A stretch of 64,000 nucleotides of DNA from Mesorhizobium sp. M8A.F.Ca.ET.218.01.1.1 (GTDB taxonomy: Bacteria; Pseudomonadota; Alphaproteobacteria; Rhizobiales; Rhizobiaceae): assembly GCF_004791165.1 (NCBI RefSeq), contig NZ_SRUZ01000005.1, forward strand, positions 248,001-312,000. Direction: 5' to 3'. Each line of letters starts with the position of its first letter. Positions within the stretch are counted from its first letter, which is position 1. The notes beneath the pieces are model-generated. The model ran no database searches and was not told the DNA's origin. It worked only from the letters and a program-made list of their open reading frames with translations. Below, piece by piece: positions 26,084 to 34,624 of this stretch. A program made the translations under genes and the position numbers.

Positions 26084-26782
26084 CTAGCTCCTCGCTTCCG
26101 GAAACCTGGCCTGCCGCAGGATATGCGCGGCGCCCTCGTCGATGTCGCGAACGATGGCCACGCGCGCCCGCGCGCCGTCCTGTGCCTCGATCGCCGCGAC
26201 GACTTCCTCGTGATAGTCGATGTCCAGAATGGAGGAGAGGTCGTCCTCGAACCCCATGGCGAGGTTTCGGAGAAACGGGCCGACCTGCATCCACACCGTC
26301 TCGATCAGGAAGATCATCTGCTCGTTGCCGCAATGACGATAGATCGAGAATTTGAAATCGTGGTTCTTCCTGAGATAGTCGCCGATGTCGCCCTTGCGGG
26401 CGGCCAGGGTCAATTCCGCGCAATGGCGTCGGATCGCCCGCAGATTGTTGCCGTTGATCAGTTTTGTCGCAAGCTCGGTCGCCGGGCCTTCGAGGATCGT
26501 GCGCACGGCGGTCAACTGCGAGAACCTTTCGGCCGAGATCACCGGCACCTCGACGCTGCCGTTCGGCATCGGGGTCAGCGCCCGCAAGGCCTGCAACCGC
26601 ATGAAGGCACTGCGCACCGGCATGTCGCTGGTGCCCAGTTCCCTGGCGAGCTTGCGCGAGGTCAGCTTCTGGCCGGGCAGGAATTGCCCTGACATCAAAG
26701 CCCGCACGAGCTCCAGATAGACCTTCTCGTGCAAGGGCACGGTGTCGACGGCGGTCAAACCGAAATGTGTTCTGTCGGCCAT
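26084..26782 (-). CDS. GntR family transcriptional regulator (FCD/VanR-like)
   Basis: A 232-residue protein. The N-terminal winged helix (LTSRKLARELGTSDMPVRSAFMRL at residues 40-65) is followed by an all-helical FCD effector domain with the metal-site-like pattern DFKFSIYRHCGNEQM and YHEEVVAAIEAQD. The start at 26782 (MADRTHFGL) has no strong ribosome site; an in-frame extension to 26872 looks non-coding. It lies between the glutamine-synthetase-like gene and the formamidase-like gene, all on the minus strand, and probably controls one or both. Confidence 0.87.
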   Translation of the reverse strand: MADRTHFGLTAVDTVPLHEKVYLELVRALMSGQFLPGQKLTSRKLARELGTSDMPVRSAFMRLQALRALTPMPNGSVEVPVISAERFSQLTAVRTILEGPATELATKLINGNNLRAIRRHCAELTLAARKGDIGDYLRKNHDFKFSIYRHCGNEQMIFLIETVWMQVGPFLRNLAMGFEDDLSSILDIDYHEEVVAAIEAQDGARARVAIVRDIDEGAAHILRQARFPEARS

Positions 26783-26883
26783 TGGCGGGGGCGTTGCTTC
26801 ATGCGTTCTGAAATTGACCTGACGACACGCGCCGCGGACAAACCTTGAGCCGGGCACGGCGGGAACACCCAAGCCGCCGATTG

Positions 26884-26895
26884 ATCATGCATGAT
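26884..26895. promoter_or_regulatory. Candidate GntR operator palindrome
   Basis: ATCATGCATGAT is a perfect 12-base palindrome about 100 bases upstream of the GntR gene, in the 187-base gap after the formamidase-like gene. Short AT-edged palindromes of this size are typical GntR sites, but no second copy was found near the glutamine-synthetase-like gene. Confidence 0.4.
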
Positions 26896-26969
26896 AGACG
26901 CTTCGGTCGTTGCGCGGCAAGCCAACTGGCCCAACCGGCGCGGTGCGGTGGGTTGCCTTCCTTTCCGGG

Positions 26970-29030
26970 CTATCGATCCGCGGCCTGCCGGCTCTTTTCC
27001 GCCGCCAGATGCGTCAGCAAATTCTTGGTGATCCGGCCGACGTCGTTCATGGCATCGCCCGCCGGCAAGGCGCCGCACCAGGCGACCGAACTCGCGCAGA
27101 AGATCAGGCCGCCCGAAGACAGATGGCGCAGCGTCATCTCCGCGCAGCGGCGGCCGTCGCGCTCGCTTTCACCTCCCTCGTACCAACGGGTGGCATCATG
27201 GACGAAGCTGTCCGGGAAGCCGGTCGCGCGGGCAATGACCATGGTGTCGGGGGACGTGCCCAGATGCGGATCGGTGGCATCGACTTCGTAGCCGGCGGCG
27301 CCGCCAAGCACGATGCCCTCGTCGCCGAAGGTCTCGCTGGTGACGCCGTCGAACAACCACGCGGCCGAGGGTTGATGGCTTTCCGGCGTGCGTGTGAAGG
27401 GTCGCGCGCCGTCAAAACCCATCAGCGAGATCGCGACGCCGGTCAGCGAGAATTCACCGCGCCCACTGGCGCGCAGATCGCCGCCCGGCTGGTTGGTGAT
27501 CGACAGTGACTGTTCGGCGATGGGGCCGTCCCAGGTCCGACCCGCCTCGAGCGGCGAGCGGCGCAGTTCCATCAGATCGTCCTTGAATGCGACCTTGCCG
27601 GCAAAGCCATTGCCGCCGAGATAGGCGATGCCGCCGCCCGCCGCCGCGAACTGGCGCAGCGCATGCTCCATCTCGACCGACATATATTCGGGATGGCTGC
27701 CGGTGATGACAGCCTGATAATCCTGCAGGCCGGCAAGGCCCCGCTCATGCAGATCGCGGTCGGTGATGAGATCGAAGGCAATGCCGTTGCTGTGGCAGAA
27801 GCGCAGAAAGTGCAGGTCGACCGGCAGATTGTGCGGGCAGCCGCACAGCGGATAATTGTAGTCGTCGCGCAGCGTCGCCTTCGGCTTCCTGGTGGAACAG
27901 ATAGACACGCCGCTGAGATCGCTGTGGTAGTCGTAGAGCGACTTCAGATTGTTGTCGATCGCGAAGCGATGGCCGCGATCCTCGCACATCCATTCGTAGA
28001 GATGCGCTGGCAGGAATTCATCGGCATAGGCGAGATAGGTGGCCGTCGGCACCAGGAACAACAGCGGCGCCCGGCGCACCGACGAAGTGATGAAGAAGAC
28101 GACGCGCTCCGATCCTTCATCGTGACCGACCTCGAAGGCATAGACTCCGGCCGGCGCCTCGGCGGGAACCTGTAACTGGTAGGAGGCGGGCCACTGCAAC
28201 GCGCCCATGTCGTCGTCGTGGCAATGCACGGCGTCGTAATGCGCCGGCACCAGGCGGGGGTCGAAACTCGACCCGTCCCAGCGCCGCGAGGTCATGCAGA
28301 AAGCGGGCTGGTTGATCGTTTCCAGCAAGAGGACGCGATCGGCGCCTGTCGAAGAGAGCGGGCCGCTCGGCAGCAGGGTGGGAAACGCCCAGGCGATGCG
28401 ACCGGCCGCGGTTCGCAGCGCGATTGCCGAGAACTTGGCGTTGAGCGACCTCAGGTCGTTTGCCGCGCTGGTCCCGAAGACCATGTCTCCGGACAGGGGC
28501 CGCCAGGGCAGGTCGAATTGACGATGCAGGCGAAACGGCGACAGGAGATCGTCCGAGCCGATGCGCAACACGGTCACGCCGTCGTTTGACGAAATCTCGA
28601 CCATGAGCCAGGTGTTTGCCGGCAAGGCCACGTCGGTTTCGAGCGGCTTGCCGTCGTGGCCTGACGTCAGCCGCCCGTCCTGCAAGCCCAGGCGCAGGTT
28701 TCCGCTCTCGAACAGCACGCGGGCGCCATCGTTGCGCGTCAAATACACTTCGAAGGCGACGCCTTCGATCTCGGTGGCCTTGCCCAGTTCCGCCGCCGCG
28801 ATCTTCAGGAAGGATCCGTGATCGAAATCGCGGTGGGACACGGCATTTCCCGTCGGCTCGACGCGCCAGCCCATCGGCTCGGCCGCGGGAGTATCGAGCC
28901 GCACGACGTGCACGTCGCGTAGCTGCCGCGACGACGAGACATGAAGGGCGACCGGTGTTCCGGCCGCTGTATGCCAGGGAACGGTGTAGCCTGAGACGGC
29001 CATGGCGCCGTGATCGACGGGGCGTTTCAT
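26970..29030 (-). CDS. N,N-dimethylformamidase large (beta) subunit family protein
   Basis: About 686 residues. The C-terminal 450 residues match my memory of the large subunit of N,N-dimethylformamidase: FLVPTATYLAYADEFLP, the EDRGHRFAIDNNLKSLYDYHSDLSG region, the ITGSHPEYMSVEM segment and glutamine-amidotransferase-like turns (GGGIAYLGGNGF). The N-terminal 200 residues look like a beta-sandwich (VEPTGNAVSHRDFDHGSF). The known enzyme hydrolyses formamides at an iron centre and has a separate small subunit; none is recognisable next door. The start is uncertain: ATGs at 29054, 29030 and 29003 are all possible. The true substrate is unknown. Confidence 0.75.
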   Translation of the reverse strand: MKRPVDHGAMAVSGYTVPWHTAAGTPVALHVSSSRQLRDVHVVRLDTPAAEPMGWRVEPTGNAVSHRDFDHGSFLKIAAAELGKATEIEGVAFEVYLTRNDGARVLFESGNLRLGLQDGRLTSGHDGKPLETDVALPANTWLMVEISSNDGVTVLRIGSDDLLSPFRLHRQFDLPWRPLSGDMVFGTSAANDLRSLNAKFSAIALRTAAGRIAWAFPTLLPSGPLSSTGADRVLLLETINQPAFCMTSRRWDGSSFDPRLVPAHYDAVHCHDDDMGALQWPASYQLQVPAEAPAGVYAFEVGHDEGSERVVFFITSSVRRAPLLFLVPTATYLAYADEFLPAHLYEWMCEDRGHRFAIDNNLKSLYDYHSDLSGVSICSTRKPKATLRDDYNYPLCGCPHNLPVDLHFLRFCHSNGIAFDLITDRDLHERGLAGLQDYQAVITGSHPEYMSVEMEHALRQFAAAGGGIAYLGGNGFAGKVAFKDDLMELRRSPLEAGRTWDGPIAEQSLSITNQPGGDLRASGRGEFSLTGVAISLMGFDGARPFTRTPESHQPSAAWLFDGVTSETFGDEGIVLGGAAGYEVDATDPHLGTSPDTMVIARATGFPDSFVHDATRWYEGGESERDGRRCAEMTLRHLSSGGLIFCASSVAWCGALPAGDAMNDVGRITKNLLTHLAAEKSRQAADR

Positions 29031-29475
29031 CGCCGCGAAAGTCCGCGCCGCCATCCCGGCTGACGCAATCTCATGGCTGGCAAACTGGACAACTCTTTCA
29101 TGCCTTTTTGGGTTCTGGAAGGGAGATATACCCCTCCAGCTTTGATTGATGTCGAACTCCGCAGAGATCTCGTCCTGGCCATTGAGACGATCGGCAAAGG
29201 CGGGCTCCGCCCGGCCATCGCCAGGCATCCGTCGTGGCGCCTGATCCGCGACGACAGTATCGCGATCACCCGGGACCGGACAATCGCGTTCTCGCAGGTC
29301 GGCCTCTTCATCACAAAACTTGACCCTCACACACTTGCACGTGCGGCCGCTCTCTGGCTCTTTGGGGTACCCATCCGAACGGACTGATTCGCGTCATGCC
29401 GCTCGATTGCAATGTCCTACGGGCAGTCTGCTTGTGGGTCGTGAAGCGCACGCAATTGGCGAAGGAGAAGCAGGC
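29031..29475. other. Intergenic region between formamidase-like gene and ftsZ
   Basis: This 445-base stretch separates two divergent genes. It must hold both promoters, but no confident -35/-10 pair was identified. The one structure seen is an imperfect hairpin at 29115-29139 (arms CTGGAAGGG and CCCCTCCAG, loop AGATATA). A frame of 104 codons at 29073-29387 on the plus strand has no ribosome site and is not called. Confidence 0.6.
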
Positions 29476-30513
29476 ATGGCCGAGTTCAAGAAGCCGGAAA
29501 TCTCCGAGATGAGACCCAAGATCACCGTTATCGGCGTCGGCGGCGGTGGCGGCAACGCGATCAACAACATGATCGTGGAACAGCTTCAGGGAACCGAGTT
29601 CATTGCCGCCAACACCGATGCCCAGGCGCTGACCATGTCGAAGGCGACACGGCTGATCCAGCTTGGCGCGCACGTCACGGAAGGCCTCGGCGCCGGCTCG
29701 TTCCCCGAGATTGGGCGTGCCGCGGCCGAGGAATCGCTTGACGAGATCATGGATCATCTGGCCGGCACCCATATGTGTTTCGTCACCGCCGGCATGGGCG
29801 GCGGCACCGGAACCGGTGCTGCTCCTATCATCGCCCAGGCGGCGCGCAAGGCCGGCATCCTCACGGTCGGCGTCGTCACCAAGCCGTTCACCTTCGAGGG
29901 CAGGCGCCGCATGCAGATGGCCGAAGAGGGCATCGAGCGGCTGCGCGAGGCCGCCGACACGGTGATCGTGATTCCCAACCAGAACCTGTTCCGCATCGCC
30001 GATGCCAAGACCACCTTCGCCGACGCTTTCGTGATCGCCGACCGGGTGCTTTATTCCGGCGTCAGCTGCATCACCGACCTCATCGTCAAGGAAGGCCTGA
30101 TCAACCTCGACTTCGCCGACGTCAAATCGGTGATGCGCGGCATGGGCCGCGCCATGATGGGAACCGGCGAGGCGTCCGGCGACGGCCGTGCGATGAAGGC
30201 GGCGGAAGCCGCGATCGCCAACCCGCTGCTCGACGAAATGTCCATGAAGGGCGCCAAGGGCGTCCTGGTGTCGATATCGGGCGGCAGGGACATGACCCTG
30301 TTCGAGGTCGACGAGGCGGCCACCCGCATTCGCGAGGAAGTCTACGAGGACGCCGACATCATCGTCGGCGCCATCTTCGACAAGAGCATGGAAGGCCGCT
30401 TCAGGGTCTCGGTGGTGGCGACGGGGCTCGATCGTTCGCTGGCCGAGGCGGAGGTCCATGCCGATATGGCGCGTGACCATCCAGGCCACGCGCCGACACG
30501 AATCCTCCAATAG
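29476..30513 (+). CDS. ftsZ: Second, tail-less FtsZ (FtsZ2-like)
   Basis: A 345-residue tubulin-fold GTPase. It has the nucleotide motif TAGMGGGTGTGAAP (tubulin signature), the opening ITVIGVGGGGGNAINNM, and the synergy loop LINLDFADVKSVM with the catalytic Asp, so GTP binding and hydrolysis should be intact. The start at 29476 has a clear AAGGAGA ribosome site. The protein ends about 20 residues after the core domain, without the long linker and conserved C-terminal peptide that tie canonical FtsZ to FtsA and ZipA-like partners. Rhizobia are known to carry such a short second FtsZ beside the full-length gene of the dcw cluster. No division genes are near it. Confidence 0.92.
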   Translation: MAEFKKPEISEMRPKITVIGVGGGGGNAINNMIVEQLQGTEFIAANTDAQALTMSKATRLIQLGAHVTEGLGAGSFPEIGRAAAEESLDEIMDHLAGTHMCFVTAGMGGGTGTGAAPIIAQAARKAGILTVGVVTKPFTFEGRRRMQMAEEGIERLREAADTVIVIPNQNLFRIADAKTTFADAFVIADRVLYSGVSCITDLIVKEGLINLDFADVKSVMRGMGRAMMGTGEASGDGRAMKAAEAAIANPLLDEMSMKGAKGVLVSISGGRDMTLFEVDEAATRIREEVYEDADIIVGAIFDKSMEGRFRVSVVATGLDRSLAEAEVHADMARDHPGHAPTRILQ

Positions 30514-30517
30514 AATT

Positions 30518-30548
30518 TATTGGCGGGTCTCGCCAATATCGCCTTTTT
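30518..30548 (+). terminator. Rho-independent terminator of ftsZ
   Basis: An eight-base-pair stem (TATTGGCG with CGCCAATA) around loop GGTCT is followed after five bases by TTTTT. It starts a few bases after the ftsZ stop and insulates the downstream five-gene operon. Confidence 0.75.
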
Positions 30549-30686
30549 GCGTGCGCAGCGGGCTGGTAGAGACAATCGGCACGCAGCGCCTGTATTGATC
30601 TCCAGTCCGCCGCTGCTACAAGAATCCGTCACAGACGGCCATCTATACTGGCAACTGGCATTCGTTCTGGCGACCAGAGGCGCGGC

Positions 30687-32084
30687 TTGGAATTTGACTT
30701 GAAAACGATCGAGGCGCTTGCCCCTGACCAGGCATCGCTGAGCGCCGCTTCCAAGCTGACCAAACGATCGAACTGGCCACGCCTCGAAAAGAACGAAGCG
30801 CTGGCCCTTATGTGGGGCGAGTGTCAGGGATCCGGTTCCAATCCCTATCGTGTGGTCGTCGACACCGGCGATCATGGCTATAAATGCACGTGCCCGTCGC
30901 GGAAATTCCCCTGCAAGCACAGCCTGGCCTTGATGTGGATCGCCGCCACGGTGCCGACCAGTTTTACCCCCGCCGATTCGACGCCGGAGTGGGTGAATGA
31001 TTGGCTCGGCCGCCGCAGGAAGACCACGCCGCCGAGCACGCAACAGGCCTCGGGTGCCGGCGGCAAGAGCATCGGTGAAGCCGCGCGGACCGACGAGAGC
31101 ACCGAGGTGGAAGACACGGCGGCCGTGGAACGCCGCGAAGCGGCACAGCGCAAGCGGGCCGAGGAGACACGATCTTCGGTCTCGGCGGCGCTGGACGAGA
31201 TGGACCAGTGGATATCGGATCAGTTACGGCTTGGTCTTGCCGGATTTGTCGACAACAGCGGCGACCGTTGCCGCCGGATTGCCGCGCGGCTGGTCGACAT
31301 GAAGGCGACGGCCCTTGCCGGCCGTCTCGATGAGATTCCGTCGCGGTTGATGTCGCTTCGCAGCGAAGAACGGCCCGATGCGGCGATCCGCGAACTTGGC
31401 AAGCTGGTGCTGCTGGCCAAGGCCTGGCGTGCCGCGCCCGACGATCCCGAAATGAAGCGGTTGGTGTCGACTTCCGAAACGCGCGAGCAGGTTCTGGCCA
31501 GCCCCCACGCGGTCCAGGTCGAAAGTGCATGGGAGGTTCTCGGCGAGAAGATCGAGACCCGCCGCGACGGTCTCGTCAGCCATTCGACCTGGCTGCTCGA
31601 TATCAGGAGTGCCGCTCCGCAATTCGCGCTTCTGCTCGATTATTTCCCGGCTTCGGCCGGCCGCCGGTCCAACGCCTTCACACCAGGCGACCGCTTCGAC
31701 GCGCGGCTGATCTTCTATCCGTCACGCCAGCCGCTGCGTGCCCTGGTGATGGACCGCAAGGGTAAGGTTTCGTCGGGCGAGTGGCCTGCTGTTGCGTCGA
31801 GCGAAACGGATCCGCTCGCCACGCATCTTTTCTGTCAGGACGCGGCGCCGTGGCTCACCGATTGTCCTGTCATGCTGCCGCCAGGCGCGATCCTGCTCGA
31901 CGACCGGGGCGCGCCCTGGTGGCAGGCGGCTGGCGACCCGAACGGCATCGCTCTGCCGATCAACGAGGCTGTCAGTCCAACCCTTCTCGGTATCGATCTC
32001 GCGGCAACGGTCGCGCTTTGGAATGGCAGCCGGCTCGACCTCCTGGCGGCGCGGAGCAGTTTCGGGAGGCTCGACCTGTCGTGA
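30687..32084 (+). CDS. SWIM zinc-finger protein (first gene of MoxR/VWA operon)
   Basis: A 465-residue protein starting at TTG 30687. The SWIM zinc finger is at residues 67-78 (YKCTCPSRKFPCKHS, pattern C-x-C-x6-C-x-H), which in known proteins mediates DNA or protein contact. The remainder is mostly helical, with a charged, low-complexity linker near residues 105-155, and has no recognised catalytic motif. It overlaps the next gene by four bases (GTGA). SWIM proteins accompany MoxR-type ATPases and VWA proteins in several bacteria; E. coli yehQ beside yehL, yehM and yehP is the best known case. The molecular role is unknown. Confidence 0.85.
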   Translation: MEFDLKTIEALAPDQASLSAASKLTKRSNWPRLEKNEALALMWGECQGSGSNPYRVVVDTGDHGYKCTCPSRKFPCKHSLALMWIAATVPTSFTPADSTPEWVNDWLGRRRKTTPPSTQQASGAGGKSIGEAARTDESTEVEDTAAVERREAAQRKRAEETRSSVSAALDEMDQWISDQLRLGLAGFVDNSGDRCRRIAARLVDMKATALAGRLDEIPSRLMSLRSEERPDAAIRELGKLVLLAKAWRAAPDDPEMKRLVSTSETREQVLASPHAVQVESAWEVLGEKIETRRDGLVSHSTWLLDIRSAAPQFALLLDYFPASAGRRSNAFTPGDRFDARLIFYPSRQPLRALVMDRKGKVSSGEWPAVASSETDPLATHLFCQDAAPWLTDCPVMLPPGAILLDDRGAPWWQAAGDPNGIALPINEAVSPTLLGIDLAATVALWNGSRLDLLAARSSFGRLDLS

Positions 32085-33520
32085 ACGAGCTTGAGCAGAT
32101 CGGCCTGGCGGCGATGCGTGACTGCTGGATCACCGGCGGAACGAGCTTCGACCTGGCCCCGGTGGCGTGGCAACAAATCGCCGGCGGTTCGGACCCCGAC
32201 GAGAAGGAGCGCCGGCTGCTGGTGATCGCCGCGCAGGCGCTTGAAATCGCCTTGCGGCCCGCCGCGCCATCGACGCTGAAACGCCGCCCCCCGTTACCAG
32301 CACTCGCTTTGCCGATGTTGCCCGCCCAGCTGCGGCCGCTTGTCAGAGCCGCACTCAAACAGGCGGCCGACACAAGGGGCAAGGTACGGGTGGTGGCGCT
32401 TGTCGCCAGCCATGGCCTGGTGCTGCATCCGATGGACTGGATGCCGGCCGCCTCCGATCAGGACAGTCCTGATGTTTATGCCCCCTGGGTCGACTGGCAG
32501 GCGGGCGTCGAAGGGCAAAGCCATATCAGCCAAGACAGGCTGACGGCGCAAAACTGGCATGATTTCTACCCCGCGGCGCGGCGTACGGCACTGGCCGAGA
32601 TGCGCCGCCGCGAACCGGCTTCGGCCCGGCTGCTGATCGAGACCAAGGGATCCGGCGAGCCTGCGGAGATCAGGCTTGCCCTTATCCAACTCATGCATTT
32701 CGGGCTGGGGCCGGATGACGTGCCGTTTCTGAAGGGCCTCTCCGCCGATCGCTCAGGCAAGGTGCGCGAACTCGCCGGCCGGCTGTTGGCAAGGTTGGGT
32801 CAGCACGGCCTTCCAGGTGAGGGCGGAGGCGAAGATCCGGTCACCGAACTTGCGGCCTTCATCAGCGCGGGCAAATCCGGGTTCATCCGCCGTCGCACGA
32901 CCTACACGCCGGTGAAACCAAAATCCCCGGCGCAGGACCAGCGCCGCGCCGAATTGTTCGGCACCTGCAATCTCGTTGATCTCGCCACACGCTTTGGCGT
33001 TGGCGAAACCGAATTCATCGCCGGTTGGCAGTTCGGCGCCGACAACAATGCCGATATCTTTTTCGCGCGAATGGTGGCCGCCTCGGGCAGCGATGGCGCG
33101 GTGGCGCAGATGGCCGACACGCTTGTCGCGGAAGGCGGCAAGCCGGCGCTTTTCGTGCTCCAGTTGATGCCGCGCCTGGATACCGGAAGAAAACAGGCCC
33201 TCATCCGGCTGATCTTGAAAGACGCGGCATATCTCGCCTCGCTCAGCCTGCTTGAAGCCGCCGAGGCGGGCTGGGTGGAGTGGGGCGACCTTGGGCAGGT
33301 CCTGCAGGCGCTGCGTCCGGCCGTTGGCGGAAGCGATGACGCCGCCAGGCGGACCGCCGACAACGTCCTCGAAATGCTTGGCTTTCTTGCCACGTCAGCC
33401 ACGGCAAAGCGGCTGATCGACGAGATGGTAACAGCCGGCATGCCGCCGGCAGCCCCTTCGCTCGGCTTGCTGCGCCTCAACGCGGCGCTGGCCGAATATC
33501 AGTCCGAATCTCGAAAATGA
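32081..33520 (+). CDS. DUF5691-like protein
   Basis: A 479-residue protein starting at GTG 32081, overlapping the SWIM gene stop by four bases. It has no signal peptide, no membrane helix and no known enzyme motif. Repeated short helical pairs (for example ALIQLMHFGLGPDDVPFLKG and DRSGKVRELAGRLLARLG) suggest a HEAT-like solenoid. From position and appearance it matches the DUF5691 type found next to SWIM proteins and MoxR ATPases; the family name is from memory and was not searched. It is probably a scaffold or substrate-binding partner of the ATPase. The next gene's first ATG overlaps its stop. Confidence 0.75.
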   Translation: MNELEQIGLAAMRDCWITGGTSFDLAPVAWQQIAGGSDPDEKERRLLVIAAQALEIALRPAAPSTLKRRPPLPALALPMLPAQLRPLVRAALKQAADTRGKVRVVALVASHGLVLHPMDWMPAASDQDSPDVYAPWVDWQAGVEGQSHISQDRLTAQNWHDFYPAARRTALAEMRRREPASARLLIETKGSGEPAEIRLALIQLMHFGLGPDDVPFLKGLSADRSGKVRELAGRLLARLGQHGLPGEGGGEDPVTELAAFISAGKSGFIRRRTTYTPVKPKSPAQDQRRAELFGTCNLVDLATRFGVGETEFIAGWQFGADNNADIFFARMVAASGSDGAVAQMADTLVAEGGKPALFVLQLMPRLDTGRKQALIRLILKDAAYLASLSLLEAAEAGWVEWGDLGQVLQALRPAVGGSDDAARRTADNVLEMLGFLATSATAKRLIDEMVTAGMPPAAPSLGLLRLNAALAEYQSESRK

Positions 33521-33540
33521 TCAAATCCGGAGAACAGCAA

Positions 33541-34620
33541 ATGAACGCAGTCATCCGTCTTCCGGTCGAGCAGGCCTATGCCGGCGAGTTGCAGGCGCTG
33601 GCGCGTAACGACGATCGGCAAAAGCCCGCCGGCTGGAGCCTGTCGCCAAAGGCGGTGCTGACCTATCTCCTCGGCGGAAAAGCCGACGACGGCACGCCGA
33701 TTACGCCGAAATATGTCGGCCGTCGCCGATTGATGGAAACCGCGGTGGCGACGCTCGCAACCGACCGCGCCCTGCTGCTGCTTGGTGTTCCCGGTACCGC
33801 CAAATCCTGGGTGTCGGAGCATCTCGCCGCCGCCATCATGGGCGACTCGACGCTGATCGTGCAGTGCACCGCCGGCACCGACGAAAACCAGATCCGCTAT
33901 GGCTGGAACTACGCACAGCTTCTCGCCAAGGGCCCGAGCGAGGAGGCGCTGGTGCCGACACCGCTTTATCGCGCCATGCAAGGCGGCAAGCTCTGCCGCC
34001 TCGAGGAACTGACGCGCATGGGTTCGGACGTGCAGGATACGCTGATCACCGTGCTGTCCGAAAAGATGATGCCGATCCCCGAGCTCAACACCTCGATCTA
34101 CGCGCAACGCGGCTTCAACATCATCGCCACCGCCAACAACCGCGACAAGGGCGTCAACGAATTGTCCTCGGCACTGAAGCGCCGCTTCAACGTCGTCGTG
34201 CTGCCCTTGCCCGAAGACATGGCGGAGGAGGTGGCGATCGTCTCCAAGCGAGTCGGCGAGATGGCCGGCGGTCTCGACCTGCCGGTACCGAAGAATGTCG
34301 GCGACGAGATCGCTCGCGTGCTGACCATTTTCCGCGAGCTTCGCTCGGGCGCGACATCGGACGGCAAGGTGACGTTGAAGACGCCATCCGGGTCGCTGTC
34401 CACGGCCGAGGCGATCGCGACCATGGTCGGCGGGCTCAGCCAGGCGGCATGGTTCGATGGCGGCAAGCTCGGCGCCGAAGGCCTGGCCGCCAGCCTCGTC
34501 GGCGCGATCGTGAAAGATCCGGTGCAGGACAAGCTCGTGCTGGAGGAATATCTGGAGACGGTGCTGAAGAAGCGGCCCGACTATGCCGGTTATTACGCGG
34601 CCTTGAACGCAGCGATCTGA
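33541..34620 (+). CDS. MoxR-type AAA+ ATPase (YehL-like)
   Basis: A 359-residue AAA+ ATPase. Walker A is GVPGTAKS at residues 82-89. The Walker B position reads LCRLEE, so the usual aspartate before the catalytic glutamate appears to be Glu. Sensor 1 is FNIIATANNRDKG, the arginine-finger region is LSSALKRRFNVVVLPLP, and a helical lid follows. MoxR ATPases remodel or activate partner proteins together with VWA proteins, and one is encoded two genes on. ATG 33541 is chosen because GGAG lies nine bases upstream. ATG 33517 overlaps the previous stop and would add eight residues. Confidence 0.92.
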   Translation: MNAVIRLPVEQAYAGELQALARNDDRQKPAGWSLSPKAVLTYLLGGKADDGTPITPKYVGRRRLMETAVATLATDRALLLLGVPGTAKSWVSEHLAAAIMGDSTLIVQCTAGTDENQIRYGWNYAQLLAKGPSEEALVPTPLYRAMQGGKLCRLEELTRMGSDVQDTLITVLSEKMMPIPELNTSIYAQRGFNIIATANNRDKGVNELSSALKRRFNVVVLPLPEDMAEEVAIVSKRVGEMAGGLDLPVPKNVGDEIARVLTIFRELRSGATSDGKVTLKTPSGSLSTAEAIATMVGGLSQAAWFDGGKLGAEGLAASLVGAIVKDPVQDKLVLEEYLETVLKKRPDYAGYYAALNAAI

Positions 34621-34624
34621 CGCC

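Noticed and set aside
29073..29387. 104-codon frame before ftsZ on the plus strand, considered as a small formamidase subunit
   Set aside because: No ribosome site, no recognisable similarity, and it lies on the strand opposite the formamidase-like gene.
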